Below are positions 1-6,972 of a stretch of DNA of 29,810 nucleotides, piece after piece. The notes below the pieces were generated by a model. The model was not told where the DNA came from. It ran no database searches and saw only the letters and a program-made list of their open reading frames with translations. Location of the stretch: contig CAYWNA010000164.1 in NCBI GenBank assembly GCA_964459305.1, positions 1 through 29,810 on the forward strand, given 5' to 3'. Position 1 is the stretch's first letter. Every line of letters begins with the position of its first letter. Source of the DNA: CAYWNA01 sp964459305 (GTDB lineage Bacteria; Planctomycetota; Planctomycetia; Pirellulales; Pirellulaceae). The position numbers were made by a program, and so were the translations under genes.

Positions 1-165
1 AACGGTGATGGCGAATTGGATTCGCGACAAGAAAACAGGGTCGTCCATAAGAAGGTTCTCCAACAGACGGATAACGAAATGGACCAGCCAGCCAATGTCA
101 CCAAATCACGATTGCTCCGATTCGTTCTCAAGAGCAAAACGCCTGTCGCGAGTGCGATTTGTTGA
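1..165 (+). CDS. possible C-terminal end of an unidentified protein (5' partial)
   Basis: Frame 1 is open from the first base to a TGA at 163-165, giving 54 residues that begin NGDGELDSRQEN and end PVASAIC. The opening NGDGELD resembles half of an EF-hand-like calcium loop, but this is too short to assign a family. No start codon with a ribosome site lies inside it, so if real it is the tail of a gene that begins before the window. The following 166-327 shows no convincing gene or terminator. Confidence 0.2.
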   Translation, partial: NGDGELDSRQENRVVHKKVLQQTDNEMDQPANVTKSRLLRFVLKSKTPVASAIC

Positions 166-327
166 CGGAATCGTTGTCTCGCTTCCCTCACTCTAAGGCG
201 AGGTCCAGGATAGGCAGTCTAAATAATCCAGGACTCGCGGAACACCCCCGACTGGATTGCTGGCCAGAATCCAGGAAGAATCGTCGACCTCGGATGGTGT
301 ATGGGATAGCAAAGCGGCGCTGTTCGA

Positions 328-891
328 TTAGGTCGTTTTTTTACCAGTCTCGGCGGCTGGGACTTCGCTCAACGCACGACCCTGAGAACCACGCCGGCCT
401 CGACCACCGCGTCCGTGACCGCCGTTGCCGTGCCGCCGGCGCCTTCCGCCACCTCCGCCTCCACCGGCCGGGCTGGATTCACGCTCTCTAGCCCGGTGGA
501 AATTGTTGCTTTGACAAGTGAGACACTCTGCCGGGCGGCCGGTCCCGAAGGGCACCTCCCAGACGTGCCCACACTCAGCACACTCAAATACCCTCACTTC
601 AGCCATTTCGATCTTCCCTCCTTCGATTCTTAGTGCACAACCCTCGACTAACGCCTGGGCGACTTTTTTCCGGGCTGACTCGACGATTCTTCCAAACGTC
701 TGCCTCGATACCTTCATTTCTCCCGCTGCCTGCTCCTGATGGAGCCCCTGGTGATCGGCCAGGCGCAAAGCCTCGAATTCGTCAATCGTCAAAACGATTT
801 CGGTCAGCGATCGCGAAGGGATTCCAGCGGGTTTGAATAGAGTACAGTTCGGCAGAGCTCCGATTCGACGGCAGTGCTTGGGTCGAGCCAC
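328..891 (-). CDS. DUF134 (UPF0251) DNA-binding protein with zinc ribbon and Gly/Arg-rich tail
   Basis: The first ~95 residues are a DUF134 domain: an ARPKHCRRI start, the FKPAGIP motif, then DEFEALRLAD and a sigma-region-4-like helix-turn-helix (about residues 48-80, VSRQTFGRIVESARKKV). Family members are predicted DNA-binding regulators often linked to NifX/NifB-type genes. Residues 104-126 add a zinc ribbon (C104, C107, C123, C126), followed by a low-complexity Gly/Arg/His-rich stretch (about 142-168). I chose the GTG at 891 because GGAG (903-900) sits 8 bases upstream and family proteins begin here; a GTG at 909 is in frame but has no ribosome site. A promoter with an embedded palindrome lies upstream at 1029-1058. 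The tail is absent from the second copy (4879-5202) and from most family members. Inference: an autoregulated metal/redox-responsive regulator. Confidence 0.88.
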   Translation of the reverse strand: MARPKHCRRIGALPNCTLFKPAGIPSRSLTEIVLTIDEFEALRLADHQGLHQEQAAGEMKVSRQTFGRIVESARKKVAQALVEGCALRIEGGKIEMAEVRVFECAECGHVWEVPFGTGRPAECLTCQSNNFHRARERESSPAGGGGGGGRRRRHGNGGHGRGGRGRRGSQGRALSEVPAAETGKKTT

Positions 892-958
892 GGTAGTTTC
901 TCCTAGCACACCGTCGAATTGGTGCTGGCGGGTAGCAGAAGTCGAGAGACCTGTAATT

Positions 959-978
959 CCGAACTCTCACGAGTCCGG
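959..978. repeat. short palindrome, CCGAACT/AGTCCGG
   Basis: CCGAACT (959-965), a 6-base loop and AGTCCGG (972-978) form a 7-bp stem with one G-T type mismatch. The 16 bases 959-974 also occur in inverse orientation next to the palindrome at 3929-3957 (around 3915-3930). This suggests a dispersed short palindromic repeat. It lies in the leader of the DUF134 gene at 328-891. Confidence 0.45.
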
Positions 979-1028
979 CTGCACCTTGCCACCCGTCAAA
1001 CGGGATCTGACGGTGTGTTTCTTATCAG

Positions 1029-1058
1029 CATTATGGGCATATGCCCATAATGAGTCAA
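1029..1058 (-). promoter_or_regulatory. promoter with embedded 24-bp perfect palindrome (putative DUF134 operator)
   Basis: Bases 1029-1052 are a perfect 24-bp palindrome with core TTATGGGCATATGCCCATAA. Read on the minus strand, TTGACT (1058-1053) and CATAAT (1035-1030) are separated by exactly 17 bases, so the palindrome fills the spacer and overlaps the -10. The predicted transcript starts near 1023, about 130 bases before the DUF134 start at 891. A near-copy sits in the same promoter geometry before the second DUF134 gene (4821-4848). Repression by the DUF134 protein is inferred; binding is not shown by sequence alone. Confidence 0.75.
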
Positions 1059-1130
1059 GGGGCTTTTCTTCGCGTTTGACGGATTTTTCTGAAACGGCTC
1101 GTCCCCACACGCGAAATACTGAGGCCACGA

Positions 1131-1424
1131 TTTCACGACAACTGGATCCGTGACGCGTCAATTGAAGTACGAGCCCTCGTCCTGGCTGACAAGACACTCT
1201 ATGTCGGTGGACCTTCGGCGTCCCCGGATTCGGAGAGTTTTTCCGCACGCTTCGCCGGCCACCAAGGAGGCCAACTGTGGGCCATATCGGCAGGCACGGG
1301 CGAAAAACTTGCCCAATGGAAACTCGGCAGTCCACCCATATTCGACGGAATGGCTGCGGCACACGGTGCGCTATATCTCGCCACACTCGACGGCCACGTA
1401 GTCTGCACGCGCGAAACCGACTGA
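1131..1424 (+). pseudogene. C-terminal remnant of a PQQ-like beta-propeller repeat protein
   Basis: The + strand frame ending in TGA at 1422-1424 reads FHDNWIRDASIEVRALVLAD, then a LYVGGP segment, then GGQLWAISAGTGEKLAQWKL, PPIFDGMAAAHGALYLATL and DGHVVC. This is the typical last blade of planctomycete PQQ-like propeller proteins (VLADKTLYVGGP, LWAISAxTGEKL, GxLYLATxDGxVVC). The frame is closed upstream at 1077-1079 and has no start codon with a ribosome site, so several hundred residues are missing. Its last ~54 bases overlap, antisense, the C-terminal tail codons of the histidine kinase gene. It was probably left behind by a deletion or rearrangement. Confidence 0.7.
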
Positions 1425-3686
1425 ATCGAAGACCGAGCAAGAGTCGAGGGATCTTAAGGAGCTGAGTTCACATTCCCGCCCAAGCTCTTGAGTTGGTTTG
1501 ACCGGAAGAGTGAGCGAAAACGTTGCTCCGTGCCCTGGCCCGTCGCTGTGCACGGTCAGCGACCCGCCCAACTCCTTGGCTGCCAGCGCGCTAGAGTGCA
1601 GGCCGAAGCCGTGCCCGTTCTTCTTGGTCGTAAATCCGTGTTGGAAAATCCGGGTTTGGTTCTCCGTGGGGATGCCGACGCCGTTGTCTTGCACCTCGAC
1701 GATCACGCGGTCCTCGCCGGAGCGGCCAGCACGAAGGGTTATCTGTTTCTTTGTTGAGTCCGATGCGATCAACGCGTGCTTTGCGTTGCTGATCAGGTTC
1801 ACGAGTATTTGAAGAACCTTGTGTTTGTCCGTCGTGACCTGCGGCAGTTCCTCGTACTCGCGCAGCAATTCGACCTCATGTCTGAGCAGACTTGCGTCGT
1901 TCGCCTTCAACGCGTCCTCGACCAAGTCGGCAAACGATACCTGCATCGTGACGCCGGACTTCGTGGCATACGACTGCTGCATGCTGACGATTTCCTTGAT
2001 GTGCTCAATGTTCTGCATCAGGGCGCCGAGTTCTTCGAGCACGGAATCGCGTTCGCCGTGTAACTGGTCGGACAGTTGGTGCAGGTATCCGGGCAGATGT
2101 CTGCCCCTCTCGTCTTCCGTGATGAACGTCCCCAGGTCCTCGGTGTGCTGGTCCATCAGGGCGTTGGCCTTGGCCAGGCCGGCGATGCGGCTCGTCCTAA
2201 CCCTATCGGCCACCACTTGAGCGGATACGTTGACACTGTTCAGCACATTGCCAACGTTATGCAGCACGCCCGTGGCCACCTCGGCCATTCCGGCGAGACG
2301 GGATGTTTCGAGTAGCTTTTCCTGCAGCCTGTTGCGTTCGGCTTGGGCCTGTTTGCGCTCAGTGAGATCTCGCCAAAGGCAATGGAGTATCGCTTTTCCT
2401 TGATATGTAATCGGAGTGAGCGAGACTTCAACGGGAAAGTCCTCGCCGTCTGCCTTGCGGTGCATCCATTCGAAGCGGTGAAAGCCCTTTTCAAAGGCAG
2501 TCCTGATCATCTCACCGGCCTTCTCGAACGAGCTGCGTCCATCAGGCTGCTCCGGCGGCGAGAGCTCCGAAGGATGAGTCATCAGGAAATCATCGCGACA
2601 CGCGTATCGAAGCATTCGTGCGGTGGCATCATTGCAGTCCACAAACGTCTCGGCGTCGATCAGCAAGATGGCGTCATCGGCAGCGTGCAGGACATCCAGG
2701 AATCGCTGCTCGCTTTCGCGTAACGCCTCCTCGGCCCGCGTGCGCTCGGTAACGTCCGAGCATGCGCCGATCACGCGGACCGGGCTGCCAGCATCGTCCA
2801 GGATGGCGGACCCGCGGTCTTCCCAATGGCGCCACTGGCCGTCCTTGTGTCGAATTCGATAGGTGACGTTGATCGGTTTGGGACTCCGGCGTTGGTGTTC
2901 TACGGCGTCCGCGATCTTCTTGTGATCATCGGGATGGATCAACGCCAACCAACCCTCGATGGTTGGAGGAATCGTGCCTGGCGGGTAGCCGAGGGTCGCG
3001 TTGATGTCTCCCACCCACTCAAGCTGGTCGGTGGTCACATTCCATTCGTAAATCAGGTCGCTGACGGACGTGGCGACCCGCTCGAAACGGTCTCTGCTTT
3101 CTCGCAGGCTATCTTCGGCACGCTTTCGATCGGTGATGTCTGCCAGCGTCAACAGTGCATGTTTGTTGCCCCCAAGTGTCAGGGGAGTGGCGTTGACGGC
3201 GAAACAAAATTGCTTTTCTTCGCCTCCGATCACCAGCCGCATGGTCGCCTCAGCGTTCCGGATTGGCCGGCCTTCTTTCAGGACTTGTTCGACGGTGTTG
3301 CGAACAGGACAGTCGGGGCAGGCGGCAGCGTGGCCGCAGCCGGCCGGGGTCTCGCCCGCGTGAATACAGCAAAGGCCATCGCCCGGCTGGCGGCTGAGCA
3401 AATCGGACGCTTCCTTACCGACAAGCTGAGTGACCGCATCATTGACCTGAGTGACTTGGGCGTCAGTGTCCACCAGCAGCATGCCGACTGGGACGGCGTC
3501 AAAGATGGTCTGCAGGTTGGCTCGTTCGCGGACCAGTTCCTCGTTCCTCGCCTGCAACGCGTTCTCGGCCCGTTTTCGCTCGGTGATTTGTTCACCAGCA
3601 TCCAACTGCGTTGTCCGCTTCTTTGCCCCAACAATCGGCACCGGACACTTCAGCCCGGTCGGGTCGATTTCAACGGTCTCAGGCAT
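1371..3686 (-). CDS. multi-PAS sensor histidine kinase with truncated TusA-like N-terminus
   Basis: 771 residues, with no transmembrane segment in the chosen product, so probably a cytoplasmic sensor. In order: a TusA/SirA-like start (1-32, with the family's GLKCPVP motif and active Cys14), cut where the second half of that fold should begin; a PAS domain (about 59-185) with a Cys cluster (C106, C107, C117, C123, C126); a PAS_3-type domain (about 200-318); a third PAS (about 326-445); a dimerisation/phosphoacceptor region with GVLHNVGN (likely phospho-His476); and a HATPase with N box NLISNAKHAL, G1 DNGVGI (667-672) and G2 GHGFGLH (691-697). The last ~43 residues look non-conserved and run antisense to the PQQ remnant. 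Start: ATG at 3686 (or the adjacent 3689), with GGGGAG just upstream; the frame stays open to 3854 without a better start. No response regulator is adjacent. The ligand is unknown. Confidence 0.88.
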   Translation of the reverse strand: MPETVEIDPTGLKCPVPIVGAKKRTTQLDAGEQITERKRAENALQARNEELVRERANLQTIFDAVPVGMLLVDTDAQVTQVNDAVTQLVGKEASDLLSRQPGDGLCCIHAGETPAGCGHAAACPDCPVRNTVEQVLKEGRPIRNAEATMRLVIGGEEKQFCFAVNATPLTLGGNKHALLTLADITDRKRAEDSLRESRDRFERVATSVSDLIYEWNVTTDQLEWVGDINATLGYPPGTIPPTIEGWLALIHPDDHKKIADAVEHQRRSPKPINVTYRIRHKDGQWRHWEDRGSAILDDAGSPVRVIGACSDVTERTRAEEALRESEQRFLDVLHAADDAILLIDAETFVDCNDATARMLRYACRDDFLMTHPSELSPPEQPDGRSSFEKAGEMIRTAFEKGFHRFEWMHRKADGEDFPVEVSLTPITYQGKAILHCLWRDLTERKQAQAERNRLQEKLLETSRLAGMAEVATGVLHNVGNVLNSVNVSAQVVADRVRTSRIAGLAKANALMDQHTEDLGTFITEDERGRHLPGYLHQLSDQLHGERDSVLEELGALMQNIEHIKEIVSMQQSYATKSGVTMQVSFADLVEDALKANDASLLRHEVELLREYEELPQVTTDKHKVLQILVNLISNAKHALIASDSTKKQITLRAGRSGEDRVIVEVQDNGVGIPTENQTRIFQHGFTTKKNGHGFGLHSSALAAKELGGSLTVHSDGPGHGATFSLTLPVKPTQELGRECELSSLRSLDSCSVFDSVGFARADYVAVECGEI

Positions 3687-3689
3687 CAT

Positions 3690-4044
3690 AGCTCCCCTCG
3701 AATGGAAAGACGGTGGAACACGTCCATCCTTAACTTCCTGCGTCTTTCCAGCATGGAAAGCCTCCGCAATTGCCAGTTGGCTCCAGGGGCAAACGCACAA
3801 CCATGCGCAACAAAGCGTCCGACAGAACGTGGGATACAACATCCAAGTAAGCAATGAGAATATTTCGCATCACCCGTCGGTTGCAGAGCCGGCGGCAATC
3901 GCCAGATGGACAACTCGTGAGAGTTCGGTAGCCGGAAATGTCACCACTTCCGCTACAATCGAGAATGGACAATCGTGCGACATCAAGGGCGTTGTAGTCG
4001 GCGGGCGGCGAGCATTCGAGTGAGTTCGACGTCGCTCTCTACCT
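3690..4044. other. gap between the two sensor genes; hairpins only
   Basis: No gene is supported in these 355 bases. There is a perfect 7-bp hairpin CTTTCCA-GCA-TGGAAAG at 3744-3760 in the kinase leader, and a palindromic repeat at 3929-3957. On the minus strand, the frame next to the truncated PAS-GAF gene stays open to a TGA at 3985-3983 and reads LAVALKVESDVELTRM. This may be the foreign tail of another gene joined there, but I do not recognise it. Confidence 0.5.
3929..3957. repeat. palindromic repeat, GTAGCCGGAA/TTCCGCTAC
   Basis: GTAGCCGGAA (3929-3938) pairs with TTCCGCTAC (3949-3957) with a one-base bulge and a 10-base loop. The flank 3915-3930 shares 16 bases, in inverse orientation, with 959-974. 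The GTAGCCG ends also match the arms of the larger inverted repeat at 13637-13695. These look like members of one dispersed planctomycete palindrome family. Confidence 0.5.
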
Positions 4045-4596
4045 TCAGCGCCACGGCCAAGTCTCGCTGAGCTCGGCATGCATGCAACCGGAATCGCACA
4101 TGTCGCCCCGCTCCGAGAGCCAGATCCGAGCGAAATCGGCGCCCAGGATCGCGACCACGCCATCCGTGATACGTTTCATCATCTCGGCCAACGAGCCGGG
4201 GCCGAGCAGGCCTTCATTGAGTCGGTTCAGCCCTGCGATTCTCTCCTCGGCCCGTTTGCGCTCGGTGATGTCACGCGCTACGTGGACACTGCCCGTCACC
4301 CGGCCATCGGAGTCGCACGATGGCGATACGGTCACGGAGAAATCGCCGCCCAAGCCCATTTCGCGGATTTCGACGGAATGCTGCTGAGCGTCTTCCAGCA
4401 ACTGCGAGTGGGGGCAGTAGGAGGGCGGCTCGTCCGTGGCGTGAACGCAGCGATAGCAGGGCAAGCCCACGCAATCCTCCGGCGACTTGCCCAGCCGCTC
4501 CGCCATGGTTTTGTTGGCGCGAACGATGCGGTGCTGGTCGTCGAGTATCGCGATCAAGTCCGAAACCGCGGCAAACGTCCGTTCCCAATCACCCAT
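4045..4596 (-). pseudogene. truncated PAS-GAF sensor protein (likely decayed histidine kinase)
   Basis: 183 residues. Residues ~8-120 are a PAS domain with a Cys/His group, LPCYRCVHATDEPPSYCPH, and end in the usual HVARDITERKRAEE linker. A GAF domain then starts (KRITDGVVAILGADFARIWL, followed by CDSGCMHAELS) but stops after ~35 residues at ETWPWR. Family proteins continue this GAF for ~120 residues, normally followed by a kinase core, so the gene is cut. No GAF continuation was found in the other minus-strand frames down to 3870. Start: ATG at 4596, because GGAG lies ~9 bases upstream and the PAS begins here; the frame is open to 4665. It could still be expressed as a short PAS protein. Confidence 0.72.
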
Positions 4597-4745
4597 TGTG
4601 CATGTCTCCGACAAGACGTTCCGTTTGGGCCCCGGCCGGCACGATACCGTCCATGTAACGCGCATCTTCTTCCGCCCTGGTCAAATGAACGAGCAGTTCG
4701 CAATTGAGTTGGGCTTGAAGCCGAACCAGGCGCGGAATTGTCGCG

Positions 4746-4754
4746 ATTATAACA
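4746..4754 (-). promoter_or_regulatory. extended -10 promoter candidate for the PAS-GAF gene
   Basis: On the minus strand TGTTATAAT (4754-4746) matches an extended -10 (TGnTATAAT). No good -35 is seen 17 bases upstream. It would give a ~145-base leader to the PAS-GAF start at 4596. It is divergent from the promoter at 4821-4848. Confidence 0.35.
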
Positions 4755-4820
4755 TCGTGCGGCTGCTCCGCCTCTATCGCATGGGGAGTTTAATCCCGTG
4801 AAAATCAACGGAACACCGGA

Positions 4821-4848
4821 TTGACAATTATGCGCATATGGGCATAAT
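4821..4848 (+). promoter_or_regulatory. promoter with embedded palindrome (second putative DUF134 operator)
   Basis: TTGACA (4821-4826) and CATAAT (4843-4848) are 16 bases apart. Bases 4827-4848 form a 22-bp palindrome ATTATGSGCAT/ATGSGCATAAT with a single mismatched pair, nearly identical to the perfect one at 1029-1052. The predicted start point is near 4855, about 24 bases before the DUF134 ATG at 4879. This promoter probably drives 4879-6972 as one transcript. Confidence 0.78.
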
Positions 4849-4878
4849 GCCGCTATTGAATGCCGGGAGCAAGGGCGC

Positions 4879-5202
4879 ATGCCACGACCAAGACAGTGCC
4901 GACGTGTCGGCCTCTCGCCTGACCGCACCTACTTCAAGCCCGCCGGAATACCAAGAAGAGACCTGGAAGAGGTCGTCGTTGCCGTGGATGAACTGGAGGC
5001 GTTGCGGTTGGCGGATGTCGAGGGACTTTACCACGAGCGAGCCGCCGACCAAATGGGAGTGTCTCGACGAACATTCGGCAGGATCCTATCTTCGGCCCGC
5101 GAGAAAGTGGCTACGGCATTGATACAGGGCATGGCCCTACGGATAGAAGGTGGAACAGTCCAAATGACTGAACAATGCACGGTCAGATGCTGCATGAAAT
5201 AG
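4879..5202 (+). CDS. DUF134 (UPF0251) DNA-binding protein, short form
   Basis: 107 residues, close to the usual family size. It reads PRPRQCRRVGLSPDRTYFKP, then AGIP, DELEALRLAD and a helix-turn-helix around residues 50-80 (MGVSRRTFGRILSSAREKV). It ends in a Cys-bearing tail, CTVRCCMK. It is clearly paralogous to the protein at 328-891 but lacks the zinc ribbon and Gly/Arg tail. The ATG at 4879 follows AAGGG and GGGAG. It is the first gene after the palindrome-bearing promoter and is followed by the methyltransferase-like gene (36-base gap) and the NifX-like gene. DUF134 genes next to NifX-like genes are a known pairing, so regulation of this operon by its own product is a reasonable inference. 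Confidence 0.9.
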   Translation: MPRPRQCRRVGLSPDRTYFKPAGIPRRDLEEVVVAVDELEALRLADVEGLYHERAADQMGVSRRTFGRILSSAREKVATALIQGMALRIEGGTVQMTEQCTVRCCMK

Positions 5203-5238
5203 CCAAGTGAATCCTTCAAACGTCTGGAGAGTACAGCA

Positions 5239-6534
5239 ATGTTGGTGAACTATCGACGCATCTTCCTCACCCTGGCAGCGGCCACGGCGCTAACTTCAGC
5301 GACTTTCGCGCAGGAGGCTGCCGAACCCAAGGCAACGGCGGAAGTCCGCAAGAATGCGAGCGCGAATGCGCGCACCAAGAGTCAGAAGAAGAAACAACGT
5401 GAAGACGCGGCAGTCAAGGCGAAAAAACGCCGTCAGCATTTGCTCGCCATCATGGAAAAACTGGAGATTGGCGAAGGATCGGTGATCGCCGACATTGGTG
5501 CTGGCAACGGGCGCGATAGCTGGGTGTTTGCCGACGTGGTGGGTTCAAGCGGCCGCGTATACTCAGAGGAGATCGTAGAGGACAAAGTGACGGCGCTGAA
5601 GAAGGCTGCCGCCGATAAGGAACTGACACAAGTACATCCTGTACTGGGCAAGAACGACGATCCAGGACTTCCACCTGCCTCGGTGGACATGGCGTTCATG
5701 CATTACGTCTATCACCATTTCAGCCAGCCTCGCGAAATGCTGGTGGGGCTGTGGAAGTCCCTCAAACCCGGTGGCTACTTGGTAATTGTCGATCGCCATC
5801 GCGGGACATTGCAGGATTGGGTTCCGCGGGATGTTCGCGCCAAGAAGCACTATTGGCTCGCCGAAACGACCGTTGTACGCGAGGCGCGGGAGCAGGGGTT
5901 TGAGTACGCCGGTTGCGCCGAGGAATGCTGGCCGACTGACGACCAATTCGTGCTCGTATTTCAACGACCTCACGACGCAGCGGCATCGGGTTCGGATCCG
6001 GATCAGCCACTGCCGTTAGACCTGGAAAAGGCGAAAAGGCATTTGCTTTCCTCACAGTCCTCCGTCAAGCGTCCCGTTATCGTAGCCCTTGGCCAGGCCC
6101 GCGAACTGATAGGACCGATTTTGCAGCATGCGTCTGGTACCGGAGTCGATGTGATCCTTGAAGAATGGGCTACGCATAAGGACGAACGGCCAGATTTGCC
6201 TGCGGGAGTGTCGCTGCCGTCAGTAATGACCGACAAGGGGGTAGTGTTGCTTGGCGATGAGATGGTCGATGCAGTGTTCTTTCTTGATACCTACCATCGC
6301 TTGTTCCACCACGAAAAGACCCTTGAAACATTGCGCGAGAAACTGGCCCCCAAGTCCCGTCTGTACGTATTCGACCGAATCGCCGAAAGCGAGCTTTCCC
6401 GTCGGGAGTCCAGCCACCAGCGAAGGATTTCGGTCGAGCTGGTGAAACAGGAAATGAAGGCCGCCGGGTTCCGACTGCTGTCCCAGGAACCGGCCCCTGC
6501 AGCAGATCGGATGCTGCTTGTGTTCGAGAAATAG
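5239..6534 (+). CDS. exported protein with tandem class I methyltransferase-like domains
   Basis: 431 residues. Residues 1-24 look like a Sec signal peptide (YRRIFL, then a hydrophobic run, with cleavage after TFA). Residues 30-66 are Lys/Arg-rich and probably helical. Domain 1 (about 67-245) is a SAM methyltransferase fold: motif I VIADIGAGNGRDSW (82-95), an acidic GRVYSEEI strand, then MHYVYHHFSQP and LKPGGYLVIVDR. Domain 2 (about 260-431) repeats the later part (FFLDTYHRLFHHEKTL, LAPKSRLYVFDR) but lacks a glycine-rich motif I, so it is probably a degenerate duplicate. SAM is not expected in the periplasm, so its catalytic role there is unclear. It lies between the DUF134 and NifX-like genes in one likely operon. 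The substrate is unknown. Confidence 0.85.
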   Translation: MLVNYRRIFLTLAAATALTSATFAQEAAEPKATAEVRKNASANARTKSQKKKQREDAAVKAKKRRQHLLAIMEKLEIGEGSVIADIGAGNGRDSWVFADVVGSSGRVYSEEIVEDKVTALKKAAADKELTQVHPVLGKNDDPGLPPASVDMAFMHYVYHHFSQPREMLVGLWKSLKPGGYLVIVDRHRGTLQDWVPRDVRAKKHYWLAETTVVREAREQGFEYAGCAEECWPTDDQFVLVFQRPHDAAASGSDPDQPLPLDLEKAKRHLLSSQSSVKRPVIVALGQARELIGPILQHASGTGVDVILEEWATHKDERPDLPAGVSLPSVMTDKGVVLLGDEMVDAVFFLDTYHRLFHHEKTLETLREKLAPKSRLYVFDRIAESELSRRESSHQRRISVELVKQEMKAAGFRLLSQEPAPAADRMLLVFEK

Positions 6535-6606
6535 CGGAACACATTGATCGCGGTGCTGTAACCGTATCTAACCCGCAAACTTTGGATTTTGAAACGAGGA
6601 AACTCA

Positions 6607-6972
6607 ATGAAAATTGCTTTACCATCTGACGGCACCCAGATCGACGGTCACTTTGGGCATTGTCAGTGCTTCACCATCTTCACCGTAGACGACAACCGAA
6701 ACATCCTGTCAGAAGAAACGTTGACGCCGCCGCCAGGATGCGGCTGCAAATCCAATATCATCCCCCAGCTAGCCGAGATGGGGGTCAACGTAATGCTCTC
6801 CGGAAACATGGGCGACGGAGCAGTGCAAATGCTGACCGTTCACGGCATCACGGTCGTACGCGGGTGCGCCGGGGATGTGCGCGAAGTTGCGAATGCCTGG
6901 TTGGCGCAAGAGATCGTGGATTCAGGAGTTGGCTGCGAATCACACGGCGATGGAGGTTGTCCCGGCCATTGA
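6607..6972 (+). CDS. NifX/NifB-type dinitrogenase iron-molybdenum cofactor-binding family protein
   Basis: 121 residues covering the whole PF02579 fold: MKIALPSDG, the DGHFGHCQCF segment, then PQLAEMGVNVMLSGNMGDGA and GITVVRGCAGDVREV. The C-terminus ends in a Cys/His-rich tail (GCESHGDGGCPGH), as in many stand-alone members. The family binds Fe-S or Fe-Mo-type clusters; stand-alone members occur widely without nitrogenase. No nif gene is present in the window. I chose the ATG at 6607, preceded by GAGGA at 6596-6600 (6-base spacing), over the in-frame start at 6589. It is the last gene of the operon starting at 4821; no palindromic operator lies directly before it. Confidence 0.9.
   Translation: MKIALPSDGTQIDGHFGHCQCFTIFTVDDNRNILSEETLTPPPGCGCKSNIIPQLAEMGVNVMLSGNMGDGAVQMLTVHGITVVRGCAGDVREVANAWLAQEIVDSGVGCESHGDGGCPGH

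Noticed and set aside
3690..3854. N-terminal extension of the histidine kinase to 3854
   Set aside because: The extra residues are Cys/Trp-rich and unlike any domain, contain a hairpin, and the ATG pair at 3686-3689 has a strong GGGGAG site.
2826..3857. 343-residue + strand open frame opposite the histidine kinase
   Set aside because: It is a shadow of the kinase gene on the other strand, with no family motifs and no ribosome site; the kinase domains on the minus strand are unmistakable.
6607..6972. Possibility of a nitrogenase (nif) locus
   Set aside because: NifX-like stand-alone proteins are common without nitrogenase, and no nifHDK, nifEN or nifB gene is present in the window.
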